This document shows, piece by piece, positions 1 through 8,700 of a DNA stretch of 28,566 nucleotides. Below the pieces are notes generated by a model, which saw only the letters and a list, made by a program, of their open reading frames with translations, was not told the origin of the DNA and searched no databases. Both the position numbers and the translations under genes were made by a program. The stretch covers positions 1-28,566 of the IMG/VR virus record IMGVR_UViG_3300044632_000568. One strand, written 5' to 3'. Each line of letters opens with the position of its first letter. Within the stretch, counting starts at the first letter, position 1. The DNA comes from a virus.

Positions 1-317
1 GATTCCTTTGGACCGAGATCCCCGAGAATCGCATGAGCTTTAGAAACAATAGATCTAGTCTGATAGGAGAGTGATTCTCTTCTTGCTTCATCAACATAGT
101 ACTTGAGTGGTTCAGGTGTAAGAACAAAATCAAAGTCAGCATAGTGATGCTTAATAGTGTCTTTTGATGGAACCTTCTTGTGTTCGTCATAGTGAGAAAC
201 GATGAAGTTCCAGATGTCTCTGTTTTCTACAAAGACATTCTCTACACCTTGATTAACGGCTTCTACATAACCATTGCTTTCAACAATTGAGTTAAGCAAT
301 CTTGTTTCATAATTCAT
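1..317 (-). CDS. DnaB-like replicative helicase, N-terminal part (cut by window edge)
   Basis: Open frame from an ATG at 315-317 through the left edge of the window, giving 105 residues (starts MNYETRLLNSIVES, ends near LGDLGPKE). The all-helical N-terminus, with an N-Y-E-x-R-L-L-N-S-I start, a segment around VFVENRDIWNFIVSHYDEH and the following VPSKDTIKHHY, matches how phage DnaB-type helicase N-terminal domains look. The ATPase domain with its Walker motifs would lie outside the window, so the assignment rests on this domain alone. The start overlaps the stop of the preceding gene as ATGA (314-317), implying translational coupling. Expected role: hexameric unwinding of DNA at the phage replication fork. 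An unrelated helical replication protein is the main alternative. Confidence 0.6.
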   Translation of the reverse strand, partial: MNYETRLLNSIVESNGYVEAVNQGVENVFVENRDIWNFIVSHYDEHKKVPSKDTIKHHYADFDFVLTPEPLKYYVDEARRESLSYQTRSIVSKAHAILGDLGPKE

Positions 318-619
318 TCAGAGACCATTCTCTTTCTTGTTTCTTCTACGATGTTCTTAAATTTATCAGCTGACTTATTCTCAAATTTAACCCGATCAAC
401 ATAAGATCTTGACTCAACAGCAAAATCAAATATTAAAAAAGGTCCGCTATTTGATTTGACGAACAATTGTATCGCATCAAACAGCTCTTGTCTTTTGTAG
501 AAATCAGCAATTGCATCTGCAACAGATTCTTGTCTTGGAGAATCTGGGATAAATAACTTATTTGATTTTTTGCAAGATTCCTTGAAGAAGTTTATTAGTT
601 CTTGACCAGTTGCTTCCAT
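314..619 (-). CDS. Conserved-looking hypothetical protein next to the helicase
   Basis: 101 residues, mostly helical and charged. The central stretch FVKSNSGPFLIFDFAVESR is hydrophobic and looks like a small folded core; the C-terminus (FKNIVEETRKRMVSE) is a charged helix. Its ATG lies inside the end of the WhiB-like gene, a 62-base overlap in a different frame, and no later ATG would leave a useful protein. Its stop overlaps the helicase start. Being translationally coupled to a DnaB-like helicase makes a helicase-associated or loader role conceivable, but that is inference from position only. I do not recognise the family with certainty. Confidence 0.6.
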   Translation of the reverse strand: MEATGQELINFFKESCKKSNKLFIPDSPRQESVADAIADFYKRQELFDAIQLFVKSNSGPFLIFDFAVESRSYVDRVKFENKSADKFKNIVEETRKRMVSE

Positions 620-857
620 TTACTTTCTTCGCCTCCTTCCATGTAAGAATTAGGAAATCATACTCTGATATACCAGCATTTACACCGACATATGGATTAT
701 TCTGCCATGCGTTTAGAAAACATTCTTTCTTAACTTTACATCGTGAACAACCTTGCTTGGCATATCTTATATCGTTAATATCATAAGATAGCCAAGCAAT
801 TGATCGCTCATCATTTGCACATACGGCTTTTTTTACCCAATCACTTTGGGCTTTCAT
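558..857 (-). CDS. WhiB-like iron-sulfur transcriptional regulator
   Basis: 99 residues with the four cysteines of the Wbl family: C13, C37, C40 and C46, spaced C-x23-C-x2-C-x5-C (GCSRCKVKKEC), which ligate a [4Fe-4S] cluster. A Trp precedes the first Cys, and a VGVNAG turn (57-62) follows where cellular WhiB proteins have G-[VI]-W-G-G; the tryptophan of that turn is missing. Wbl proteins act with the primary sigma factor and occur only in Actinobacteria and their phages, so this gene points to the host. A phage copy may redirect host transcription or act in superinfection exclusion, as reported for mycobacteriophage TM4 WhiB. Start ATG 855-857 overlaps the preceding gene by 17 bases. Confidence 0.85.
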   Translation of the reverse strand: MKAQSDWVKKAVCANDERSIAWLSYDINDIRYAKQGCSRCKVKKECFLNAWQNNPYVGVNAGISEYDFLILTWKEAKKVNGSNWSRTNKLLQGILQKIK

Positions 858-1053
858 TATCTAGCTCTTGCAACTTAGCTTCAATTTGAGCATCAATTGA
901 TTCCCAAACCTTAGCCCAAGCTGCTGGGTCATCAGCATCTGATGCCTGAACTCTTGCTCCAGCATCTAATCTGAGTGACTCATAGTTACCGAGATTCTTG
1001 GTAATTCCGAGCGAAGCCCAAATTTCTGTTGTCTTTTCTTTTGATGTAGTCAT
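841..1053 (-). CDS. Small hypothetical protein (NLGNYESLRLDAGA motif)
   Basis: 70 residues, acidic C-terminus, no membrane segment. The stretch NLGNYESLRLDAGARV (about residues 20-35) is a short beta-type motif that I recall from small actinophage proteins of unknown function; the rest (DDPAAWAKVWESIDAQIEAKLQEL) is an amphipathic helix. The start is well supported: GAGG sits five bases upstream of the ATG at 1051-1053, and this Shine-Dalgarno overlaps the TGA of the preceding MerR-type gene. It sits in a tightly coupled row of small regulatory genes before the replication genes. Function unknown. Confidence 0.6.
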   Translation of the reverse strand: MTTSKEKTTEIWASLGITKNLGNYESLRLDAGARVQASDADDPAAWAKVWESIDAQIEAKLQELDNESPK

Positions 1054-1060
1054 GCGTTCC

Positions 1061-1495
1061 TCACTTGTGAAGTTTTACTTTTTGTTCCAATAATTTTATT
1101 GTATTACCAACCCTACTGCTTGATTGAACAATAGGGCGACCTTGTATTCTTTGATTGAAAAATTCAATCATTTCATAGACTTCGCTTTCATCATAGTATC
1201 TCCAGCTTGAATATCCACTATATTCATCCCCAAATTTACTTGCTGATGGAATTAAATTTTTTCTTTCGTATTTTCTAAGAGTGTCGGGTCTACGCTCAAC
1301 AATCTTAGCTACTTCCCCAACAGTATACAATCTAGTAATCAATATTTCAGACTGCTCATATGGAATTTCAATAATATCTTTGGTGTTTAGCTGCTCAACA
1401 TAAATCTTATTCTTACCCTTGGATATTTTTTTAATCTTTACAATATTCCCAGCGTACTTATAAAATTTATTTGTTATTGGCTTCTTTGAGATCAT
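1061..1495 (-). CDS. MerR-type helix-turn-helix DNA-binding protein
   Basis: 144 residues. Residues 57-83 (LYTVGEVAKIVERRPDTLRKYERKNLIP) form a MerR-like winged HTH: the T-V-G-E-V-A first helix, the recognition helix R-P-D-T-L-R-K-Y-E, then the wing ending in R-Y-Y-D-E-S-E-V. About 50 N-terminal residues, basic and beta-rich, precede it, which is atypical of cellular MerR proteins, where the HTH is at the extreme N-terminus. There is no C-terminal effector domain. It may be a phage transcription regulator or an excisionase-like architectural protein. ATG at 1493-1495 has GAGG/GCGAGA upstream and overlaps the end of the zinc-ribbon gene by 29 bases. Confidence 0.7.
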   Translation of the reverse strand: MISKKPITNKFYKYAGNIVKIKKISKGKNKIYVEQLNTKDIIEIPYEQSEILITRLYTVGEVAKIVERRPDTLRKYERKNLIPSASKFGDEYSGYSSWRYYDESEVYEMIEFFNQRIQGRPIVQSSSRVGNTIKLLEQKVKLHK

Positions 1496-1685
1496 GTCTC
1501 GCCTCTACTGTCTTAAATCCAAGGTATGATAGAATTTTATTTAACTTTTTAACCTCAACATCAACAGATACAGAGCACCTGATACAGGTAAGGTCAATAT
1601 AGTTTTTTTGAAATGCATAATATTGCTGACCACTAAACATTCTTCCAGTGCAATTTCTGCAATAGATGCCCGTTGCTTTCGTCAT
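1467..1685 (-). CDS. Small zinc-ribbon protein
   Basis: 72 residues with two CxxC knuckles, C9-R-N-C12 and C34-I-R-C37, separated by 21 residues: a classic zinc ribbon. The C-terminal half (VEVKKLNKILSYLGFKTVEARHDLKEANNK) is a basic helix. Such small phage zinc ribbons often bind nucleic acid or a partner protein, but nothing here fixes the target. The gene begins one base after the stop of the metallophosphoesterase and overlaps the MerR-type gene, so it is part of one translationally coupled cluster (zinc ribbon, MerR-like, small unknown, WhiB-like). Confidence 0.65.
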   Translation of the reverse strand: MTKATGIYCRNCTGRMFSGQQYYAFQKNYIDLTCIRCSVSVDVEVKKLNKILSYLGFKTVEARHDLKEANNK

Positions 1686-1686
1686 G

Positions 1687-2853
1687 TTAGTCCAGCCAAC
1701 AATTATATTCTGCTGTTACAATACCCTTTCCTGGATGTACGAACATCAGCGCCTGTGAGGGTCTACCAACAGCCGCAAGACTTTCTGCGGCATATGTATT
1801 TGTAGACTCAGGACTTCCTGAAATTCTTACCTGAACAGTATTGAATGTCATCTTTGTTGGAGTGTGAAAGTGTCCTAGGTAGATATCATCAAACGCTTCT
1901 TCAACCGCACCAATCTTCCATCCGTATGCTTTCTTCTGAAAAGAGTAAAAGGTAGATAGGCTTCCGAACTGATCGCCGTGACATAGCAAGCTCTTGTAGT
2001 TGCCAATCTTATCAACGGCATACCAATGTCGCTCACCACGACCATCAGGAATCTTGAATTCAATTCTCTTTTCCTTTTCAAACATCAACTGTGTGATGCG
2101 GTAAAGCATTCTGTCACCATTTGTTTCAGGATCATGATCTCTTCTTGCCCGACCACCGATTGAGCCATGATTGCCAATCACACCAACAAATGTTACTTTC
2201 TCAAAGTTCTCAAGAAGAATATTGATAAAGTTTTTCATAATTCTTGGACCATCAACAGTAATTTGTCTGTATAGACCACCATCAATTAGGAATGACTGAC
2301 CTGGGAAAATTAACTCCCCCTCAATAATGTCACCAAGAGCCCAAATTCTAATTTCTTTCACAGGATGGTCTTTTCTCTGAATCTCGGTAAGCTGAACAAT
2401 CTTTTCAGCAAACTTATAAATTCTTTCCTCACACACCTGCGAGTTATAGTCTGGAGTGATCTTGGCAAGCTGCCAGTCAGCAATAATCGCTACTGCTACT
2501 TCCTCATCCTTTGTTGTTCTATCAAACTTTGGCTTTGGCACTGGAACATACTTAACGGATTCAACATCTTCTTTAACAGCTCTATATAGAGCACCCGCTA
2601 AATCGTCACTCTTTGTTTTAACCTTATTGTACTCTGACAATAATTTATTATAAGAAAGTCTTAATTCACTTTCTGTTACTGGTACTTGCCCAGTCTCTGG
2701 GTCGGGTAGCGTTTCAAACAATCCATTTTCCCTTCTATATTTGCAGAGACCATTGACATCAATGGTCTTCCTGCAAGACTTATCGCCATATTTAGCGTTA
2801 GCTGTCTTTGGCTCAAATTGAATATTACAGCCTTCTGTTGCACAAACTTTCAT
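1687..2853 (-). CDS. Metallophosphoesterase with N-terminal zinc finger
   Basis: 388 residues from the ATG at 2851-2853. The frame is open upstream to a TTG at 2877, but an AAAGGAG Shine-Dalgarno (2859-2865) lies inside that extension, so the ATG is the better start. Metal-binding motifs of calcineurin-like phosphoesterases are present in order: A-D126-W-Q (in place of the usual DxH), G174-D-I-I-E-G, G227-N-H-G, C-H292-G-D-Q and G327-H-F-H. The N-terminus carries cysteines 4, 9 and 27 (C-x4-C then SCRK), a likely zinc finger. Probable two-metal hydrolase acting on a nucleic acid or nucleotide. The position between tail and replication genes does not settle the substrate. Confidence 0.85.
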   Translation of the reverse strand: MKVCATEGCNIQFEPKTANAKYGDKSCRKTIDVNGLCKYRRENGLFETLPDPETGQVPVTESELRLSYNKLLSEYNKVKTKSDDLAGALYRAVKEDVESVKYVPVPKPKFDRTTKDEEVAVAIIADWQLAKITPDYNSQVCEERIYKFAEKIVQLTEIQRKDHPVKEIRIWALGDIIEGELIFPGQSFLIDGGLYRQITVDGPRIMKNFINILLENFEKVTFVGVIGNHGSIGGRARRDHDPETNGDRMLYRITQLMFEKEKRIEFKIPDGRGERHWYAVDKIGNYKSLLCHGDQFGSLSTFYSFQKKAYGWKIGAVEEAFDDIYLGHFHTPTKMTFNTVQVRISGSPESTNTYAAESLAAVGRPSQALMFVHPGKGIVTAEYNCWLD

Positions 2854-2858
2854 AAGGA

Positions 2859-2865
2859 CTCCTTT
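2859..2865 (-). promoter_or_regulatory. Ribosome binding site that fixes the metallophosphoesterase start
   Basis: Minus-strand AAAGGAG, five bases from the ATG at 2851-2853. It favours this start over the in-frame TTG at 2875-2877, which would place the site inside the coding region. Confidence 0.7.
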
Positions 2866-2905
2866 GGTTCTCGTCAATCATATCATAAGGATATTCAAGA
2901 AGTTG

Positions 2906-3340
2906 CTATGGAAGTCTTTTTTTTATTGCAATTATTTTTGAAGCATTTTTCTTTTTTGTATGAGGCTTATTTTTGTTAGCATTGTCCCTCATTTTCTTCC
3001 GATTTTCATTTGACATCTTATTACCTTCTTTATGAAGGGCGCTATGCTCTTGAGATGAGCATAGAAATAAATTATCTAATCTATTGTCAGCCTTAATCTC
3101 ATTAATATGGTGTACTGTTTCCCAAGCTTGAAGGTATCTGCCTAGATATTTCTCAATAACAAGACGATGCTCATAAGTATATCCACGAATATTTTTAGGA
3201 TGATCTGGCTTTAAAACCCGAACATAACCTTTGTCATCAATATATTTACCACCACTATAATTAGGGCTATCTTCTCCAGAAGCAAACCTCGCAGACCAAT
3301 CTATGTCCTTTCTCTGCGATGCAAGCTTTGGTTCAGCCAA
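2906..3340 (-). CDS. HNH endonuclease (probably free-standing homing type)
   Basis: 144 residues. The HNH_3-type core reads G-Y-V-R-V-L (about 38-43), Y-E-H-R-L-V-I-E (56-63), V-H-H-I-N (76-80) and a D-N-R-L-D-N-L stretch (85-91), then H99 and H103, giving the beta-beta-alpha metal fold with H77/H78 and N90 as likely catalytic or ligand residues. The basic tail (N-K-N-K-P-H-T-K-K-K) could contact DNA. No ATG is available before the HNH core. The first usable codon is a TTG at 3338-3340, directly after the TAA of the preceding tail gene and in the same frame. A GGTGGAG lies about eight bases upstream. It therefore uses a rare start, reinitiates, or is reached by stop readthrough. Such nucleases are common mobile insertions between phage genes. 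Confidence 0.8.
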   Translation of the reverse strand: MAEPKLASQRKDIDWSARFASGEDSPNYSGGKYIDDKGYVRVLKPDHPKNIRGYTYEHRLVIEKYLGRYLQAWETVHHINEIKADNRLDNLFLCSSQEHSALHKEGNKMSNENRKKMRDNANKNKPHTKKKNASKIIAIKKRLP

Positions 3341-4018
3341 TTATGCTGCTCCACCTACATCTTCAACATACATCTGAAGGGGTTGCACAGTTGCTGACGC
3401 TGGCACATAGTAAGCTGGGGCATTTGTTGCGCTTGCACCCTGAATACGATTGATAGCTGCAAAGAAAACTTCATTGCTAAATCCAGATATATTGCTTTGA
3501 AGAACAACTGAATGAGATCCTGCTCCAAACCGAGAGTCATAAGAATTATTTCTTAATGCAATATTTGATATAGTAGCATTTGCTCCAAGCGTAGAGACAT
3601 CAATATAAGCAAAAGGTGGTGGAGTGAATCTAGCTGAGTAAATCATTGTATTAGCGGAACCATGAGTTCCAGTATGAAGGCTCAATATATATGTGCAGTC
3701 CTCAGCACCTTTTGTATCAACAACAAATCCAGTAAAGTTAAGAGTTACTCTATAAAATCTATTTGCAGATATAGTAACACGATTATCACCACCACCAGTT
3801 CCTGACTCATCTGTAAGATTAATGATTTCGTGAGTGTTGGAAAAATCTGTGTACGAAGCAGTATTGCTTGTTACGACTTTAAGCTTCTTAATACCCTCAG
3901 GGCTGTCAGTTGTAGCCTCTTTAACCTGCTGGATATTAGTTGACATCTGCTGGAGTCTGTCTCCAGTAATTGGCGTTCCATCAGTCCATGAAACTTGTGA
4001 ATAGTTCTCGTAAGCCAT
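3341..4018 (-). CDS. Putative minor tail / tail-tip appendage protein
   Basis: 225 residues, beta-rich, with no signal peptide or membrane segment. The N-terminus (SQVSWTDGTPITGDRLQQM) is typical of phage appendage proteins that dock onto a tail structure. The middle (FYRVTLNFTGFV, YILSLHTGTHG) looks like a jelly-roll beta sandwich, and the end YVEDVGGAA resembles C-termini of actinophage minor tail proteins. It follows the S74 fibre and a 62-aa gene in the late operon. It is separated by only its own TAA from the HNH gene in the same frame. Receptor binding or a structural accessory role is likely. The start ATG 4016-4018 has GAGG twelve bases upstream, rather far. Confidence 0.55.
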   Translation of the reverse strand: MAYENYSQVSWTDGTPITGDRLQQMSTNIQQVKEATTDSPEGIKKLKVVTSNTASYTDFSNTHEIINLTDESGTGGGDNRVTISANRFYRVTLNFTGFVVDTKGAEDCTYILSLHTGTHGSANTMIYSARFTPPPFAYIDVSTLGANATISNIALRNNSYDSRFGAGSHSVVLQSNISGFSNEVFFAAINRIQGASATNAPAYYVPASATVQPLQMYVEDVGGAA

Positions 4019-4035
4019 TTATCTATTATACCTCA

Positions 4036-4224
4036 CTATTGTCTTTTAAAGGTCTTTTCAATGAAAGCATCCAGTAAACCCGCAATATCTGTATCGTTTG
4101 ATACTAATTTAGTTTCAAATACTCTCCAGAATGTTTCAGCATGCTTTGTTGCTAAAGTTAAATTAAGCGGTCTGTATTGAGACATATTATTATAAATATA
4201 TGTAGTTAATTCATCTTTATTCAT
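4036..4224 (-). CDS. Small hypothetical tail-operon protein
   Basis: 62 residues, helical (MNKDELTTYIYNNM ... ETFWRVFETKL ... LLDAFIEKTFKRQ), without cysteines or membrane segments. The start is well supported: GAGG five bases before the ATG at 4222-4224, with the preceding fibre gene ending in the GAG-GTA-TAA that carries that site. The location between fibre and tail-tip genes suggests a fibre assembly factor or a small structural protein, but I do not recognise the family. Confidence 0.6.
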   Translation of the reverse strand: MNKDELTTYIYNNMSQYRPLNLTLATKHAETFWRVFETKLVSNDTDIAGLLDAFIEKTFKRQ

Positions 4225-5793
4225 TTATACCTCATTTTCCAATTCTTTTACACGATTGTTTAGATCCTGAACCGCCTGTATTAAGTGAGGAACTAGTCCA
4301 AGATAATTAACTGAAAGGAAAGCTTCTTCATCATACGGGTTTGCCGAAACCACCAAATCAGGCAGAATCTCATTAAGTTCCTGCGCTATTAAACCAAGTC
4401 TTCTTGGGTATAAATGCAGATTTTCTTCATCTAATAAATCTACTGGGTTAAAAGACACGACTCTTAATGAATCATATAATTTATTTAGCCAGGTATCTTC
4501 TGCATTTAAAATATACGATTTTGATCGTACATCCGATACTGTTCCAAGAACAGCTGATACAACATTATCAACTGTGCCTCGTATATCTGGGTTATCCCAA
4601 ACAAGCCCCATGTAATTAAAAGTACCTGGACCAGTTGTGCATCCAGGGTATTCTATGCCAATACCACCAACACTCCCAGTATTCATATTGGATTCACCAG
4701 TTGTATAAATACCATCATCTGTTAGCAATGAAAAACTAGCACCGTTAACGACAGAAAACACCTGTGGAGAAATTCTTGCAAGCAGACCGCCATCTTGTAT
4801 TCTAAAAACATATGCAGTATCAGTTTGATAATTAATCTGAGTTGTCACACTACCGAATTCTGCATACAACTCAGCATCAGAGTTTAGTAAAATTTGTTGC
4901 CCAGCTCCAGACCCAGCATTTACCGATCCATATCCAGGCTCTTGATACAAATAGATATTTCCACCAGCAGCAGAGATTGTGTCATTACTTATTTCCCAAC
5001 CAGCAATGCTTCCAGATGTTGCATTTATTGTTCCAGAAATATCCGCATTAGTTGCTGTGATATCTCCACTAGCAGATACATTAAAGTTTGCGCTAGATAT
5101 TGTCCCATCAGACAAGATATCAATTCCTGGGGTTGATACAGCGGTTGCTGTCACTCCACCAAGTATTGTTACATTTGATCCAAGAGTAATTCCCTCGCCA
5201 ACATTTCTATAAATACCAGTATTCCCACCAAGAGCAAAAGCGCCATTTGAATACCAATAATCGTTAGCACCAACAAAGAGGTTTCCTCTGAATTGTCCAT
5301 TTGTAAACACAGCATCTCCTGAGCTTGTAATAGCCCAGCCAGTAGTCCCCGCATTACTAAACGCAAAAGTATTTGCATTATATGTACCATTAAAATTGTT
5401 ACTGGCAATGATGGTATTTACAAGAACAAAGTTGGCTGTAAGCTCATTTGAAGTAATTGTGTTCGCAGCAATTTCATTTGCGGTCAATGCATTTGCCGCA
5501 ATTGAATTAGCCTCAATTGATCTTGAAATAATATGAGCAGATCCGTTCACAATTCCAGGCTGAAGGACAAGACCAGCTGGCTCAATTAGTGATGAGTTGA
5601 CAGTCTCTACAACAAAGTTTTTAAAGCTATCGTAATTACGAGACTGTGTTGATCTTCTGTCGGGATCTCCTAACAGACCCCAAGAGAAGTCAAACAAAGA
5701 ATACTGTGTGGTGTCAATTAGACTTGAGTTATTCCCATCATGAGAGTGTCCACCACGACCAGGAAAGAAAAATATTGTATTCTCACTAGGCAT
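4225..5793 (-). CDS. Tail fibre with C-terminal S74 intramolecular chaperone
   Basis: 522 residues. Residues 1-75 (including FFPGRGGHSHDGNNSSL) look like a tail-attachment domain. About 90-125 contains A-N-x-[IL]-[TA]-A/S-N type repeats (SIAANALTANEIAANTITSN) typical of trimeric tail-tip coils. Residues 130-410 are repetitive beta structure. Residues 420-522 are a peptidase S74 / ICA domain: S420-D-V-R-S-K425 supplies the Ser-Lys dyad known from endosialidase-type chaperones, followed by L-G-L-I-A-Q-E-L, P-D-L-V and a terminal coiled coil (LIQAVQDLNNRVKELENEV). The domain should drive trimerisation and then cleave itself off before S420, leaving a mature fibre of about 419 residues. It overlaps the hub gene by one base (TAATG) and has a strong AAGGAAGG upstream. 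Confidence 0.85.
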   Translation of the reverse strand: MPSENTIFFFPGRGGHSHDGNNSSLIDTTQYSLFDFSWGLLGDPDRRSTQSRNYDSFKNFVVETVNSSLIEPAGLVLQPGIVNGSAHIISRSIEANSIAANALTANEIAANTITSNELTANFVLVNTIIASNNFNGTYNANTFAFSNAGTTGWAITSSGDAVFTNGQFRGNLFVGANDYWYSNGAFALGGNTGIYRNVGEGITLGSNVTILGGVTATAVSTPGIDILSDGTISSANFNVSASGDITATNADISGTINATSGSIAGWEISNDTISAAGGNIYLYQEPGYGSVNAGSGAGQQILLNSDAELYAEFGSVTTQINYQTDTAYVFRIQDGGLLARISPQVFSVVNGASFSLLTDDGIYTTGESNMNTGSVGGIGIEYPGCTTGPGTFNYMGLVWDNPDIRGTVDNVVSAVLGTVSDVRSKSYILNAEDTWLNKLYDSLRVVSFNPVDLLDEENLHLYPRRLGLIAQELNEILPDLVVSANPYDEEAFLSVNYLGLVPHLIQAVQDLNNRVKELENEV

Positions 5794-8700
5794 TACGAAA
5801 CCTTCCTTAATACCAGATTTTGAGACACATTATCCCCAATAGTTGTATTGTGAGAAATAACCCAATAATCTGTGTTTGAAATATCTAAAGCGCTAAGATT
5901 TGTTACTCTAATTCTATCACCCAATTGAATCTTTGGCATTGCTGTTACATCAAGATTAATGATTGGAACAGGTATTTGTGTTTTTTCAATAATAAAATCA
6001 GCAAGTTTTTTAGCATGCACTGAATCTGTAATAAACGGGCTTTGAATGGTTATATCCTTGACACCATATTTCTTAATACTGTCAGCCAAAGAAGCCGATT
6101 GCTCTTTAACCTGAACATTTTGCTCACTCATTACCACTGCCGTTCCGCTAAGTACGGTTGCGTATGGGTACTTTGTCAAAGGGTCAGTTCCTTGTAAAAA
6201 TACAAGCCCGCCAACCTCAGAGTCCTCACTTGCAGATAGAATCATCTCAGCACCATATGGATACGGTAAATATCTTGTAATTTCAACCTTCTTTGGATTT
6301 TCAAACAAGATTGCGCTGATGAATGGCGCTTTCACATTGTAAGCTGGAGACTTATCAAACTTAATATCATAATAACGAGATTCACGAACCTTGTCATTAA
6401 TGCTGTGAGAAGCGGCTGTTGTTTGAAACTGCGCTCTCTCTAAACCATTAAATGATGTAGCTGTTTTTGAAATATATTTAATAATCTCACTATTTATCTT
6501 GATATATCCTGTTTCAGAATAGACAGGATCTAGAGTTGTTGATACATATGCAACATTTGCATTTGATGTTAAATTGGAGGTTAATTTAGTTGTAGCCAAG
6601 CTTGAGCCATCTGGTGCTATCCAGAGGGACTGAACCGCATTTGTAGATGTTTGAATTGAAGCAATAGGGATAACCACCTTGTTGCACTGAAGGGCGACAT
6701 TGTAATTACTATTTATAATATTTGTTGAGTCACTAAAATACGACTGAACATTTGCATGCTGATCAATTGATGGTTCAAAGAACCTATAGAAGTGTTCATA
6801 TTTAGCTTTATCATTTTCATCTATATAAATACGACCCATATCCGCAAATGTAATGTCATTCATAATTTCACGAATTGATGTTTCATTACCGTACAAAAAT
6901 GCAAACTGAGTAAGCGGTTGCATTGCAGACTCAATGTATCTATTTTTAATTTCATCATCCGCAAGAGATTCGCCATAAATGGCAAACTCATCAGCATAAA
7001 AACTTCTAACTGAACTAGGCGCTATTTCTACACCAGTAACTGGTGTGTAAGATGCACCTCTTCCTCCGATAGTGATATCTTTTGATGCCGAAGAAATCAC
7101 TACTCCTTCAACAACCTCGGTATCTTTCAAATCACCATTTACAAAATACTTTAATGAAGAACCATCATATGTTACGGCGATATGAGAAGAGGATGAGTTT
7201 GACAAAGCAACATTTGATGAAACAGTTTCTGTTACAACTGCACTATTACCCAAGACAGTTTTTATCTTAAACCCATTTGAAGTTGAATTATTAAAAAATT
7301 CAAAACCAGATGTTGAAGTTGAGTTATTCCAGTTACTTATATACTCACCATCCGTAGCAAAACTACCATTATGAAATTTCCCAAAAAACTCTATTGTCCA
7401 CTTGTCTTTATAGGATAAATCATTCATTACAGTATATGGTATTCTTACATATGAATTAGATTCTAGGAGCACTGATTTATCGGATAAGTCAGATGTGAGA
7501 CCAGTCGGTTGACTTAGCTTTGGATTGTTAATGTATACGCCATTGTTTCTGTGATTGTATGAATCCGCAGTTGACCATGTGGATGAGGAGTTCTTGCTTC
7601 CAATCGCATCCAATGGAACAATCGTGCAACATTCTGCTGCTGATACAATTACATCCGAACCGCCGCTCAGCGCTTTGTATAGCGATATACTAAATGATGC
7701 TGAGCCAGAATTATTAAATGAGTGAAAGAACTCTATTCTTATTTTTCTTGGAACACCAGCTGATAGATTTACCATGCTTGATTCATACCTAGTTGAACTA
7801 GTAGTTGTCTGGTATTTATCAAGGATTAGAATATCATCAAGATACAACCTAACACCACCATATGAAATAAAAACAATTAGTTTCTGTAGACCAGAGTCGG
7901 TGGGGATGTAGTAACCATCAAACACCCCATTGAAATACTCGGAATATACAGCCGAATCATTACCCGTAAAAGAATAATTTGATATGTCTAGAGCACTAGT
8001 ATTTGATGTTGATATACTCTTTGACAGTAATGTTAGTGCTGGGGATACAAAGCTTTTTTCTCCCAAGGCTTTATCCATTGGTGATAGTTCTTTATCAATA
8101 GCATCAGCAACAATGTCTTTAACTGACTGGACATTTTTTTGATTCGTTGGCATTCCCCAAAAACGAGCCCTCAATCCAGTTGATGGAATAATGCTATTTC
8201 CACTTCTATCAATTGTTTGTTCGTTGAACGAATACAGAGACACAGCCTCACGATCTTTTGCACCCTGTTTATAAGTATTTAACTTTTTAATATCAGCGCT
8301 TGGAAAATTTGCTCTCATCAAAAGATTCTTTACAGCATCACCAACATAAGCATTTTGCAAAAAGAAACCATAATTAATTGATCTTTCAGAAAGAAACTTA
8401 CTCCAGTCCTGAAGGTTTGCACCAACTGTCATATCAGTCCCAACTGACCACTCATCTACATAGAAGGTACCATTCTTTACATATTCATAAATATCAAACG
8501 ATACAGTAGCTCCAGTAGTGTGTGACTTAGCGGTAGTGTTTCCGTACCCCCGCTCCGCTACCGTCACAACATTTGAAGAATCAACTGAAGAGCATAAAAC
8601 TACCTCTTCGGATTGCGTTCCCTCATCAATAGTTACAGTAAAGTAATTCCCCGCACCGCCAGATGGAAGGGATGAGCGATCAAGCACAGAGAATGTTGAA

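Noticed and set aside
2854-2905. Continuation of the HNH frame past its TAG (reads Q-L-L-E-Y-P-Y-D-M-I-D-E-N)
   Set aside because: It looks protein-like for a few residues but has no start of its own and runs into the metallophosphoesterase ribosome site. Probably chance or decayed sequence.
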